Shown here: positions 8,255-16,296 of the stretch, in pieces | How the letters are laid out: each line of letters starts with the position of its first letter | Numbering within the stretch: the stretch's first letter is position 1 | DNA from: Streptomyces sp. NBC_01478 | Lineage (GTDB): Bacteria > Actinomycetota > Actinomycetes > Streptomycetales > Streptomycetaceae | Direction: 5' to 3' | NCBI RefSeq assembly: GCF_036227225.1 | Contig: NZ_CP109444.1 | Coordinates: forward strand, 3,949,501-4,013,500 | DNA: 64,000 nucleotides | Translations under genes and position numbers: made by a program | Notes under the pieces: model-generated | The model's input: only the letters and a program-made list of their open reading frames with translations | Databases searched by the model: none | What the model was told of the DNA's origin: nothing

Positions 8255-11200
8255 TCAGGAAGTACCTCCCCGTCCCAGCGGGGCCTGGGCGGCGATTCGG
8301 TGGTGTTCGTGCTCAGCCAATTCGGACACGGCGAGGGTCCCGCAGGCGTCCGCCAAGGCTTTCACCTGTTCCAGCTCGGCGAGTGCTTCGGCCTGGCGGC
8401 CGGAGGCGGACAGTGCGGCGCCGGCGGTCAGCCGGGCCATGGCCTCGTTGAGGGACATCCGGGCCGCGCGAAACTCGGCAGCGGCCCGGCACGCGGTGGG
8501 GCCCGCCGCCGGGTTCTGCCGGGCGAGTTGCACCTCGGCGCGGGCGTGCAACGCGAACCCGCGCCAGCCGGGCGACAGGTCGAGCCCCGCGGCAGCGGCT
8601 GCTCGGTCGGCCCACAGCTCAGCGGCTGTCACGTCGCCAACGGCCAGTTCCGCGACAGCCAGCAGCCGGAACCACATCGGGCGGACCGGGGCTTCGAACC
8701 CGAGCAGGTGCGGGCCGCCGCCCGCTTCGAGCACCTTGCTGACACAGCCCTCCGGATCGCCGTTGAGCAGCAGTGTCTGGCCGAGCATCCCGACCATCGC
8801 CGACCGGTGCGGGGCCGGCCGAGGAGAGCGACTCCTCACAGATCTTCAGTGCTCCGACGAAGTCTCCCCGCCACATCAGGACTGCCGCGCTCACCACCTC
8901 GGCCAACGAGCGCGGCTCGCCGCTGCCGACGAGTGACGCCGCCTCCAGGGCGTCGTCGGCGTAGGCCGCCGCCTCGTCCAGGCGTCCGAGCCACAGGTAG
9001 GCGGAGGCGGAGGCGGCGAAGAGATCGGCGAGCACGAGGCTCTGGCCGGTGCGGCGGGACACATCCAGGCCTCGGCGGAGACGGCGCAGTGCGGGGTCGT
9101 GGCGTCCGTGGAGCATCTCCGTCCAGCCTGTCATGACGAGCGTGTCCATCTGCCCGGCCAGTTCCTGGTCTTCGGTGTCGTCGAGCACTTCCACCACGGG
9201 GTCGAGGTGGTCGGCTGCCCGGGCGTCGCCCGCGAAGGTATGCGCCAGGGCCAGGAGAGCGCGGACCGCGGTGGTCTGCGGCGGGTCGCCGATACGTTCC
9301 GCCGAACGCAACGCGCGTTCGCCCCAGTCGACCGCCGTGGAGAAGTCGTTCTTACGAAGCGCCACCACCGCGACGCCCAACTCCAAAGTGGCGGTCTCAG
9401 GCTGCAGTTGGCCCTCGTGGTCCGCCAACTCCCGCAGCAGCAGAGCCGTGGCCTCTTCGTACCGGCCGAGCGCCCACTCCATGGTGGCTCGTAGGGCGGT
9501 CACCCGGGCCCGTCGGCCCCGGTCCCACGCGGGCAGGAGGGTGGCGGCCGTGCGCAGGATGTCGCGGCTTTCCAGCAGTCGTCCGGCCATGCCCAGCGCA
9601 TCAGCCTGCTGGAGCCACAGTTCGGGCCGTAGTCGGCCCTAGCATCCGGGCAACCGCAAGGCTCCCTGTGCCCAACGCGTGGCAGCGGCTGGTGCGATCG
9701 TCACCACCTGACGGGCGGCCCGTACAAGTACGTCGACAGCCTGTTCGTCTCCTACGCGCGCCGAACGCTGAACGTGCGACGCCTGGGCGGTCAGCGGTGC
9801 GCCGCGCAGAGCCAGGACATCTGCGGCCCGGCTGTGTGCCTCGATCCGCCAACCGGCGCCCGCGCTCTGGTATATGGCGGCGCGTACCAGTGGATGGCGG
9901 AACTGGTATCGACGCGCGGAGCCGATCTGGCGTACCAGGTCCCGCTCCGCGACCTCGTCCAGGGCCGCAAGGGCCTGTGCCTCACTGGTCTGGGCCACGA
10001 CTGCCACCATGCCGGCTTCAAAAGAGTCGCCGAGCACCGCGGCCGCCTGTGAACAGACCTTCGCAGTGGCCGACAGACCTCCCAACTCCTCCAGCAGCGC
10101 GGCCCGCACCGACTGCGGCAGATCGCCGGCGACAGATGCCGGGACGGCCGGCACCGCCGGCGGACTTTCGTTCCCGGCGCTTCGGGCCAGCGCTTCCAAG
10201 TAGAACGGGTTGCCGCCGCTGGCCTCGTACAGCCGTTGGAAACGCCAGTGATCCGTCCTGGCCCCGCACAGTTCCGCCCCCTCGGCCGGAGACAGCGCAC
10301 CCAGCTCGACCCTGGCCACTCTTCCCTCCGTTCCCGCCCGGGCCAGCGCCGCGGCCAGTCGCGGCGGGGCCTGCCGGGGACGGTAGGCGAGGGCGAGCAG
10401 CAGCGGTGTCCTCGGCGGGTGCCGTACCAGATGGTCGATCAGCTCGGCTGTACCGTCATCCGTCCACTGCAGGTCGTCCAGGCTGAGCACGAGCCCGCCG
10501 TCGGCACTCAGCGTCTCCAGCAACGTTCGCACCGCCCGGTGGAACCAGTACCGTTCGACCGTCACCGGATCCGGCCCGGTCGGGAAACGATCACAGAGCG
10601 CGGGGAAGACCGTACTCAGCAGGGCGAACGCGCCGGGCGGTGATCCATCAGGCCGGAGCCGGAGGAAGTCCACATTGCCGAGGTGGTCGTCCAAGGCGTC
10701 CACGAACGCACCGTACGGAGCCCGGTCGAACCCCACGCTGCGGCCGGCCAAGGACACGAAACCGCGCTCTCTCGCGCGCTCGCCCAGTTCGCCGAGCAGC
10801 CGTGTCTTTCCGATACCTGGTTCCCCGACCACCTCGACCACCCCTGGCACACCGGCCAAGGCGTCCTCGATCGCACCGTCGAGGACCGTCAACTCCGCTG
10901 CCCGCCCAACCAGGTGGCTCCCTGTCCGGGGACGCTGCGGTGTCGGCGGGCCGGCCAGGTCGGCGCCGTCCCGTGGGGTGCGAACCGGCGGGGGCATGGG
11001 TAACGGGCGCGGCACGAGAGCGGGTGCGGAGCTCGGAGCACGCCCGGCGGCCGGGACGGCAGCCGGGACGTTCAGTGCGGGATCGGTGGTGAGGATCTGC
11101 TGGTGCAGTTGCCGCAGCGGGAGGCCGGGGTCACAGCCGAATTCTTCGGCCAGCAGCAGCCGGGTTCGCTCGTAGTGGTTGAGGGCATCGGCCGGGCGGC

Positions 11201-11819
11201 CACAGCGGTACAGGGCGAGGATGAACTGGCCGGCCAGTCGTTCGTCCAGTGGGTGTGTCTCGACCCGGGCGGCCAATTCGGCCAGCAGTCCGGTGTGGTG
11301 ACCGCAGCGGAGCCGAACGTCGGTGTGGTCCAGTTCGGCCGCGATCCGTTCTTGGTCGACCGTGTCGCGGAGGGCGTTGATCCAAGGGGTGTCCAGACCC
11401 GCGAAGGCGTCTCCCCGCCAGAGGCCGAGTGCCTGCCCGAACAGAGTTGCAGCCTGCTCGTCCTGCTCGCTCCGCACGGCCGCCCGGGCCCGTGCGGCGA
11501 CGTCACGGAAACGGTGCAGATCCACTGCGGTCGCCTCGACGTCGAGGACATAACCACCGGATCGCCGGACGATGTCCGCCCCTTCGGCGATGGCCAAAGC
11601 CTGCCGCAGACGGGAGAGGTAGCCGTAGAGCGTGTTCCTGGCCCGCTGCGGGTGACGGTCGGCCCAGACGCGCTCGACAAGCTGGTCCACCCTGACCACC
11701 CGGTTGGCGTCCACAAGGAGCACTGCCAGCACACACCGCTGCCGGGCATGCCCCAGATCAACGATGCGGCCGTCCACACGCGCCTCGACGCCGCCGAGTA
11801 AATCGAACTCAACCTTCAC
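8255..11819 (-). pseudogene. Large SARP-AAA-TPR regulator (AfsR-like), broken by an in-frame TAG and a frameshift
   Basis: Family order is complete. A SARP winged helix (VEFDLLGGVEARVDGR, NTLYGYLSRLRQALAIAEG) and bacterial transcriptional activation domain (DLHRFRDVAARARAAV) occupy about residues 1-255. A Pro-rich linker is followed by an AAA/NACHT-like ATPase with Walker A GEPGIGKT and a Walker B-like LVLSLDDLQW, then TPR-like helices. Reading stops at TAG (9639-9641) after 726 codons, yet the same frame goes on with family-like sequence (ELWLQQADALGMAGRLLES). Near 8825 the frame shifts to the one ending at 8255. Intact it would be about 1190 residues, normal for the family. I chose GTG 11819 (GGGGG upstream; homologues start next to VEF); ATG 11855 is the alternative. 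The first 726 residues could still make a TPR-less regulator. It is divergent from the secreted protein at 12036. Confidence 0.8.
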
Positions 11820-12035
11820 AGCACGCCCCCGAGTGTCGAGTTCCCACCTTGGCATAGCACCTTCGACCAGTGGATTCAACGTATACCCAAGGTTCGCCGA
11901 CGGTCGGCCGCGCACCGTGGTCCAGGACAGGACAGAGCGCGACGCACAATCCGGAGGCCCGGCTCCGCCACGACGAGCGGGCAGGAATTGCCTCCGGTCA
12001 TGCCTCGAACCGACCCAATCAGGGGAGCAAGCAGA

Positions 12036-12593
12036 ATGCAGAGAATCCTTGTCAAGGCGGGCATCACGCTCGGCGGACTCGCGCTGACAGTCGGAAGCGC
12101 CACCGTCATAGCACCGACCGCCCAGGCGGCCGGGACGCCGACCGTCGCACGCTTCGAGGGCAAGACGATCGACCTGTCCAAGGGCTGGGGCGCTGCCAAG
12201 GCCTGCAACGTCCAGCGCGGCGTCATCGACTGCTTCCGCACCGCCGCAGAGAGCGACGCGAAGGCCGCCCAACAGGCCAAGACCGCAAGCCCCAGCATCG
12301 CCCAGGGCTACTGCTCCACCCCGCTGCGCCTGTACGAGAACGCCAACTTCAACACTTCCCCCTTCCCCGCGGGCCGGATCCTGTCGTTCTACGACAGCGG
12401 TTACTGGCAGAACCTGGACCAGTGGGGCTTCAACGACCAGACCTCTTCCTACAAGACCGGCAGCTGCTGGACCTCCTTCGCCGTGGACAACGGTGGCTGG
12501 GGAAACCAGGCCGACGTCGGACCGTGGCAGTCCGACGGGTACATGGGCGGCGGCAGTTGGAATGACCTGGTGAGCTCGATCGCGCTTTACTGA
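12036..12593 (+). CDS. Small secreted protein, crystallin/I36 inhibitor-like
   Basis: 185 residues; the ATG at 12036 follows AGGGGAG. Signal peptide about residues 1-30 ending in TAQAAG. After a 60-residue variable part, the C-terminal 90 residues carry YCSTPLRLYENANF, then ILSFYDSGYWQNLDQWGFN and QTSSYKTGSCW, a pattern I associate with beta/gamma-crystallin-like and peptidase inhibitor I36-type Streptomyces secreted proteins; the link is moderate. Two Cys (YCST, GSCW) could bridge the domain. Divergent from the SARP regulator with about 200 bases between starts, a usual position for a regulator's target. A strong hairpin follows the gene. Confidence 0.75.
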   Translation: MQRILVKAGITLGGLALTVGSATVIAPTAQAAGTPTVARFEGKTIDLSKGWGAAKACNVQRGVIDCFRTAAESDAKAAQQAKTASPSIAQGYCSTPLRLYENANFNTSPFPAGRILSFYDSGYWQNLDQWGFNDQTSSYKTGSCWTSFAVDNGGWGNQADVGPWQSDGYMGGGSWNDLVSSIALY

Positions 12594-12694
12594 CCAGGGG
12601 GCGCGTACCCGGTACGTGACCGCACGAGGGGGGCGCCGCGACTCGCCGGCCACGACCACCGGACCTGCAGCTGACACCACGCAGGGCGCATCCT

Positions 12695-12720
12695 GCCCGT
12701 CCTCCCCAGGGAGGACGGGC
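12695..12720 (+). terminator. Perfect 12-bp hairpin
   Basis: Two 12-base arms (12695-12706 and 12709-12720) are exact inverted complements with CA between them. It lies about 100 bases after the secreted-protein stop and before the NmrA-like gene, without a long T run, as is common for Streptomyces terminators. Confidence 0.75.
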
Positions 12721-12841
12721 ACACGAGGAAGGCGGCGGGTTCGGCACCGCGGGCTGCCGGCCGGTCCTCCTGGACACCGCTCCATGCCGACCGGACCCCG
12801 CGCCAAATGTGACGGCCCGCCATTTCCGCAAGGAGCTTCGT

Positions 12842-13726
12842 ATGGCAGATCACAGGGGACCCGTGCTGGTCATCGGTGCCACCGGCCAACAGGGCGGCGC
12901 GACCGCACAGCAACTGCTCGAGCGCGGCCGGCCGGTCAGAGCCCTGGTCCGCGACCCTGATTCACCCCGCGCCAGAACACTGCGTACGGCAGGAGCCGAC
13001 CTTGTCGTCGGCGACCTGGACGATCCGACGTCGCTCCGGAAGGCGATGAAGGGCGTACATGGCGTGTTCCTCGTGCTGACCATGATGGTCGGCCCCCGGA
13101 TCAGCCCCGAAGGCGTGGTGGCCGAAGAACGGCGGGGAAAGGAAGTGGCTGATCTTGCCCGGGAGTTGGGCATCGAGCACCTGGTCTACAGCTCACTCAA
13201 TGGCACGGACGCGCACTCCGGAATCCCGTACTACGAAAGCAAGCGGCGGATCGAGGAGCACCTCCGCTCGCTCGGACTCCCGGCGACGATCCTGCGTCCC
13301 GTTTCCTTCATGGACAACTTCGCCACCTACAACCGCCCGGTCCTGGACAACGGGGAACTGGTGCTCGCCCTCGCCGTGCGACCGCGGATTCCGATGCCAC
13401 TGATCGCGGTACGCGACATCGGCGCGTTCGCCGCGATCGCGTTCGACCGGTCCGAGCACTTCATCGGCCGGACCGTCGAGATCGCCGGGGATGTCCTGAC
13501 GCCTCCGGAGATCGCCGAGACTTTCGGCCGCCACTGCGGCCTGCCGGCACGGCTGCGTCAGGTGCCCGTCGAGCAGATACGAGCCTTCGACGAACAGCTC
13601 GCCAAGATGTTCGCGTTCTTCAACGAGCGACCTGCCGGCCTGCCCGACATCGCGGCTCTGCGGGAGCACCACCCCGGCCTGATGAACCTCGGGACCTGGC
13701 TGCGCAGCACCGGATGGAAGCCCTGA
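12842..13726 (+). CDS. NmrA-like NAD(P)-binding protein
   Basis: 294 residues; the ATG at 12842 follows AAGGAG. The N-terminal dinucleotide fold has GATGQQGG (residues 12-19), Arg at the end of beta-2 (ALVRDP), GDLDD after beta-3 and GVFLVLT after beta-4. HLVYSSLNG and a YYESKRRIEE segment follow; the classical SDR catalytic Tyr-x-x-x-Lys is present as YYESK. PATILRPVSFMDNF is typical of NmrA/HSCARG-like proteins, which act as redox sensors or quinone/isoflavone-type reductases. It is followed after 19 bases by the cupin gene, so the two are probably one operon. The substrate is not predictable. Confidence 0.85.
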   Translation: MADHRGPVLVIGATGQQGGATAQQLLERGRPVRALVRDPDSPRARTLRTAGADLVVGDLDDPTSLRKAMKGVHGVFLVLTMMVGPRISPEGVVAEERRGKEVADLARELGIEHLVYSSLNGTDAHSGIPYYESKRRIEEHLRSLGLPATILRPVSFMDNFATYNRPVLDNGELVLALAVRPRIPMPLIAVRDIGAFAAIAFDRSEHFIGRTVEIAGDVLTPPEIAETFGRHCGLPARLRQVPVEQIRAFDEQLAKMFAFFNERPAGLPDIAALREHHPGLMNLGTWLRSTGWKP

Positions 13727-13745
13727 ACCCGGGAAACGAGGAGAC

Positions 13746-14252
13746 ATGACCGATGGACTGCTGCTGCCGCCCGGTGGCGGCCGCCGGATCCAGACCATGA
13801 CCATGAAGGCGGGTGCGGAACAGTCGACGACCTGGTCGACGTTCGAGGCGGAGGTCGCGCCGGGATTCGATGTCGGAGCGCACCTGCACCACCAGGCCGA
13901 GGAGGTGTTCTACGTCCTCGCAGGCGAACTCGACCTCCTCGCCTTCCATCCCACCCCCCAGGCCGCCGGCGACTGGCGCTCCTGGGAGTCCGAGACCGGC
14001 GCGAAGGTGATGCGGGGCGGCCCCGGGAGCTTCATGTTCGTACCCGCCGGATGCCCTCACGCGTTCTCGAACCCCGGCGCCGAACCCGCTCGGATGCTCT
14101 TTCTCGTGTCCCCGGCCGGGCACGAGACCTACCTCCAGGAACTCACCGACCTTCTGAGCGCCTCGGGGCCGCCGGACCAAGCCGAGATCGCCGCCCTACG
14201 GCTCCGCCACGACATCCACCAACTCACCCCGCTCACCCCCGGCGCAGACTGA
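13746..14252 (+). CDS. Cupin-domain protein
   Basis: 168 residues with GAGGAG just before the ATG. Cupin motif 1 is visible as GAHLHHQAEEVFYVLAGELD (two His and Glu as metal ligands) and motif 2 as GSFMFVPAGCPHAFSNPG (third His). The barrel occupies about residues 25-125, followed by a helical tail. Single-domain cupins with this pattern include small dioxygenase- or isomerase-like enzymes and sensors; the reaction is not determined. It probably shares a transcript with the NmrA-like gene upstream. Confidence 0.85.
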   Translation: MTDGLLLPPGGGRRIQTMTMKAGAEQSTTWSTFEAEVAPGFDVGAHLHHQAEEVFYVLAGELDLLAFHPTPQAAGDWRSWESETGAKVMRGGPGSFMFVPAGCPHAFSNPGAEPARMLFLVSPAGHETYLQELTDLLSASGPPDQAEIAALRLRHDIHQLTPLTPGAD

Positions 14253-14805
14253 GGCTACCCAGCCCACCGGCCGTCAGCGCAGGTGAACCGGTCGGGAGCC
14301 GCAGGTTTCTTCCATGGCCGACGGAGGTCCCCGGTGAAAGGTCGGGCGGGCCGGAACCGGGCGTGGGCAACGATCAGGATGCAACTCCAGCGGTCGCCGA
14401 TCCCCTGTACCCCGGACAGGGCGTCGGCCCTCCGGAGCGGAGATGCACGCGGTCCAACGCCCACCGTTCAAACGGAGCCGGCCCACTCGAGGGTCCCGGA
14501 GATCAACCGCCACACAGAACAAACGAGGCCTACGACTACATACCCCCGCTGCTGACCGACCGCACCCATCCCGGAAGACGCCGCACCGCCCGCGTACGAG
14601 CAGGAGCGTTCTCCGGGACCGATTCGGTACGGGCCGGCAACATGGCGCCGAGGCAGCTCTTCCGATGCCCCGCGTCCTGCCGGCGCCCCGAACGCACTGT
14701 CCGGCCACTCACCCGCATTCGGCGGCTTCCCCGACTACGGGTCAACTCATCAATGCAGGTCAACGACGTGCGATCTAATCCTTACCGCAATGCCGTCGAA
14801 CTCAT
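14253..14805. other. Gene-free stretch left of the island boundary
   Basis: No reading frame here has a ribosome site, family motif or consistent codon use. I see no tRNA and no strong hairpin. The stretch runs into the left attachment-site copy. Confidence 0.5.
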
Positions 14806-14935
14806 GGGCAGCGGATCCAGTCCGTCCAGGCAAAGTTGACGCCCCGACACCCAAAAACAAACGTTTCCGCAGGTCAAGGACCTGCACAGGTGGGGCGGGT
14901 GGGACTCGAACCCACGGCCGACGGATTATGAGTCC
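14806..14935 (-). repeat. Attachment-site repeat 1: 3' end of the CAU tRNA plus terminator and flank (left end of island 1)
   Basis: 130 bases nearly identical to 28339-28466 and 35630-35759. The last 45 bases (14891-14935) equal the 3' 45 bases of the complete tRNA, from the anticodon loop to the discriminator base. The rest carries the tRNA terminator hairpin and downstream flank. Beyond 14935 the sequence stays related to the region right of copy 2, but not to the intact tRNA, as expected for an element arm. Confidence 0.9.
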
Positions 14936-15261
14936 TTTGAGGATCTTGGCGGTCCTTGCCGGTCAACGCTCACCCTTGACGTTTTCGCAGGTCAGATGCG
15001 GTTATCCGTGTTGGGGTCAGTCAGCCCTTGTCGGTCTGTTCCTGTCCTTGCGGCCTCAACTCGGCCTCAATGAGGCCCGGCAAGATCGCGCCGACGAGAT
15101 AGCGGACGATCGCGCCAGCTCAAGGACGGGAATCGAACCCACGCGCAGCGGATTTCCCTTCCAACGCACAGAGACTCCACCCCAGGGTGCCAGGGCGGAG
15201 CCTCCGGGAGCACTTTCACCGAGCAACGCGTATACACAGAGCCCGAGCTACAGGACCGGAA
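14936..15261. other. Element arm next to the left attachment repeat, no gene
   Basis: Bases 14941-15000 resemble 28470-28525 (shared GATCTTGGCGGTCCTTGCCG and TTGACGTTTT), so both islands descend from related elements with similar arm sequences. A short direct/inverted pattern of CGGCCTCAA lies near 15050-15080. The T-arm-like repeat at 15124 is also here. No integrase or excisionase gene is seen. Confidence 0.55.
15124..15177. repeat. tRNA T-arm-like repeat, copy 2
   Basis: Partner of 4510-4566; the minus strand contains GTGGGTTCGATTCCCG, closer to a tRNA T-arm than copy 1. It lies just beyond the stop of the hypothetical gene at 15262. Confidence 0.5.
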
Positions 15262-15984
15262 TCAGTCCGCGTCCAGCTCGGCCGCTTCGACGGGGTGCCG
15301 CTGCAGCCAAGCGTATGCGTCGGAGTTCTCCTTGAGCCAGCGGGCACAGACGGCCCACTCGACGCGCTCGCTGCCCGCGTCACTCAACACGACGTCCGCG
15401 ACCAGCCGCGTACAGCCCGCCCCGGCACCGTGCGCACTACACGCTTTCTTGGCATTCGTATGAGGAGCGATGGAGACGACGCGGGACACCATGGCCCGCT
15501 CCCCCTCGGCATACGTGCGATCGAACCACTCGATGAACTGGTGCACGGTACCTATCTTGGCCACCCGGTCATGCAGGGCCTTCTGGTCATGGCCGGTCAG
15601 GAACCAACCGAGCGTGACCGGCGCCCCACAGCCGCAGCCACAGGTCCGGGCCGCATGAGGGGAGTCGAAGTAGGTCACCGGATTGCGGGCTGCGGCAACC
15701 GGCTGAGGCTTGCCCACATAGGCGTCATGGACAGGGTGGCCCACCTCCAGATAGCGGCCTTCGATGGCGCGGCGACCGCCGGCGACCGACACCAGGCCGT
15801 GGATCTCGATGGCCTGGCGCACGATGCCCTGCGCCGACACCAGCGCATACTGCTCCCGGTCGGCCCGCTCACCCAGCACCCAGCACCCACGATTGGCGCG
15901 GAACAGGGCAGCGTCGTCCATGTTCGAATCCCAGCCCACGTGATCCCGCCCCAGCTGGTCCTGTTCGGGATTGACGTAGCGCAT
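15262..15984 (-). CDS. Hypothetical protein, two-part with Cys-rich C-terminal module
   Basis: 240 residues from the ATG at 15984; an upstream TTG preceded by GGGGGCGG would add a few residues. The N-terminal part has CWVLGERADREQYALVSAQG, then IVRQAIEIHGL and LEVGHPVHDAYVG, a compact alpha/beta domain I cannot name. A C-terminal module begins at RTCGCGCGAPVTLGWF with FLTGHDQKALHDRV, in which closely spaced Cys and His could bind a metal. I have the impression of similar proteins in actinobacterial mobile elements, but it is not strong enough to name a family. It is the first gene inside island 1, where an integrase would normally sit. Function unknown. Confidence 0.6.
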   Translation of the reverse strand: MRYVNPEQDQLGRDHVGWDSNMDDAALFRANRGCWVLGERADREQYALVSAQGIVRQAIEIHGLVSVAGGRRAIEGRYLEVGHPVHDAYVGKPQPVAAARNPVTYFDSPHAARTCGCGCGAPVTLGWFLTGHDQKALHDRVAKIGTVHQFIEWFDRTYAEGERAMVSRVVSIAPHTNAKKACSAHGAGAGCTRLVADVVLSDAGSERVEWAVCARWLKENSDAYAWLQRHPVEAAELDAD

Positions 15985-16296
15985 CGGACCAAGCGTGATG
16001 TGAATCAAGACCGCCCCCAATAGCCTTATAGCCAGGTCCCCTTGCCCTGCGACTATCCATATCGTGGCCCACAAATCTCGATACCTGCAACCCCTAGGAC
16101 CCATGGGTTATCGGGTATTTGGGCGGCACGCAGGTCGGGGGGGCGCCACGCAGCGGCTCCCGAACAGCCGAAGCCATAAAAGTTGTGCGCTCAACCGATC
16201 TGCTCGCAGGCATACAGGAGTCGTCCCCTTCAACGGCGGCCCGCAGCACTGGAAACCGACCGCGATCGACCACCGAACGCCCACGGACGGAAAGGG
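15985..16296. other. Gene-free spacer
   Basis: Between two minus-strand genes. No ORF with support. It contains a small palindrome (ACCCATGGGT near 16099) and should hold the promoter of the hypothetical gene at 15262. Confidence 0.4.

Noticed and set aside
14806..14935. Extra functional tRNA genes at 14891-14935 and 28422-28466
   Set aside because: Only the 3' 45 bases are present; acceptor 5' strand, D-arm and half of the anticodon stem are missing.
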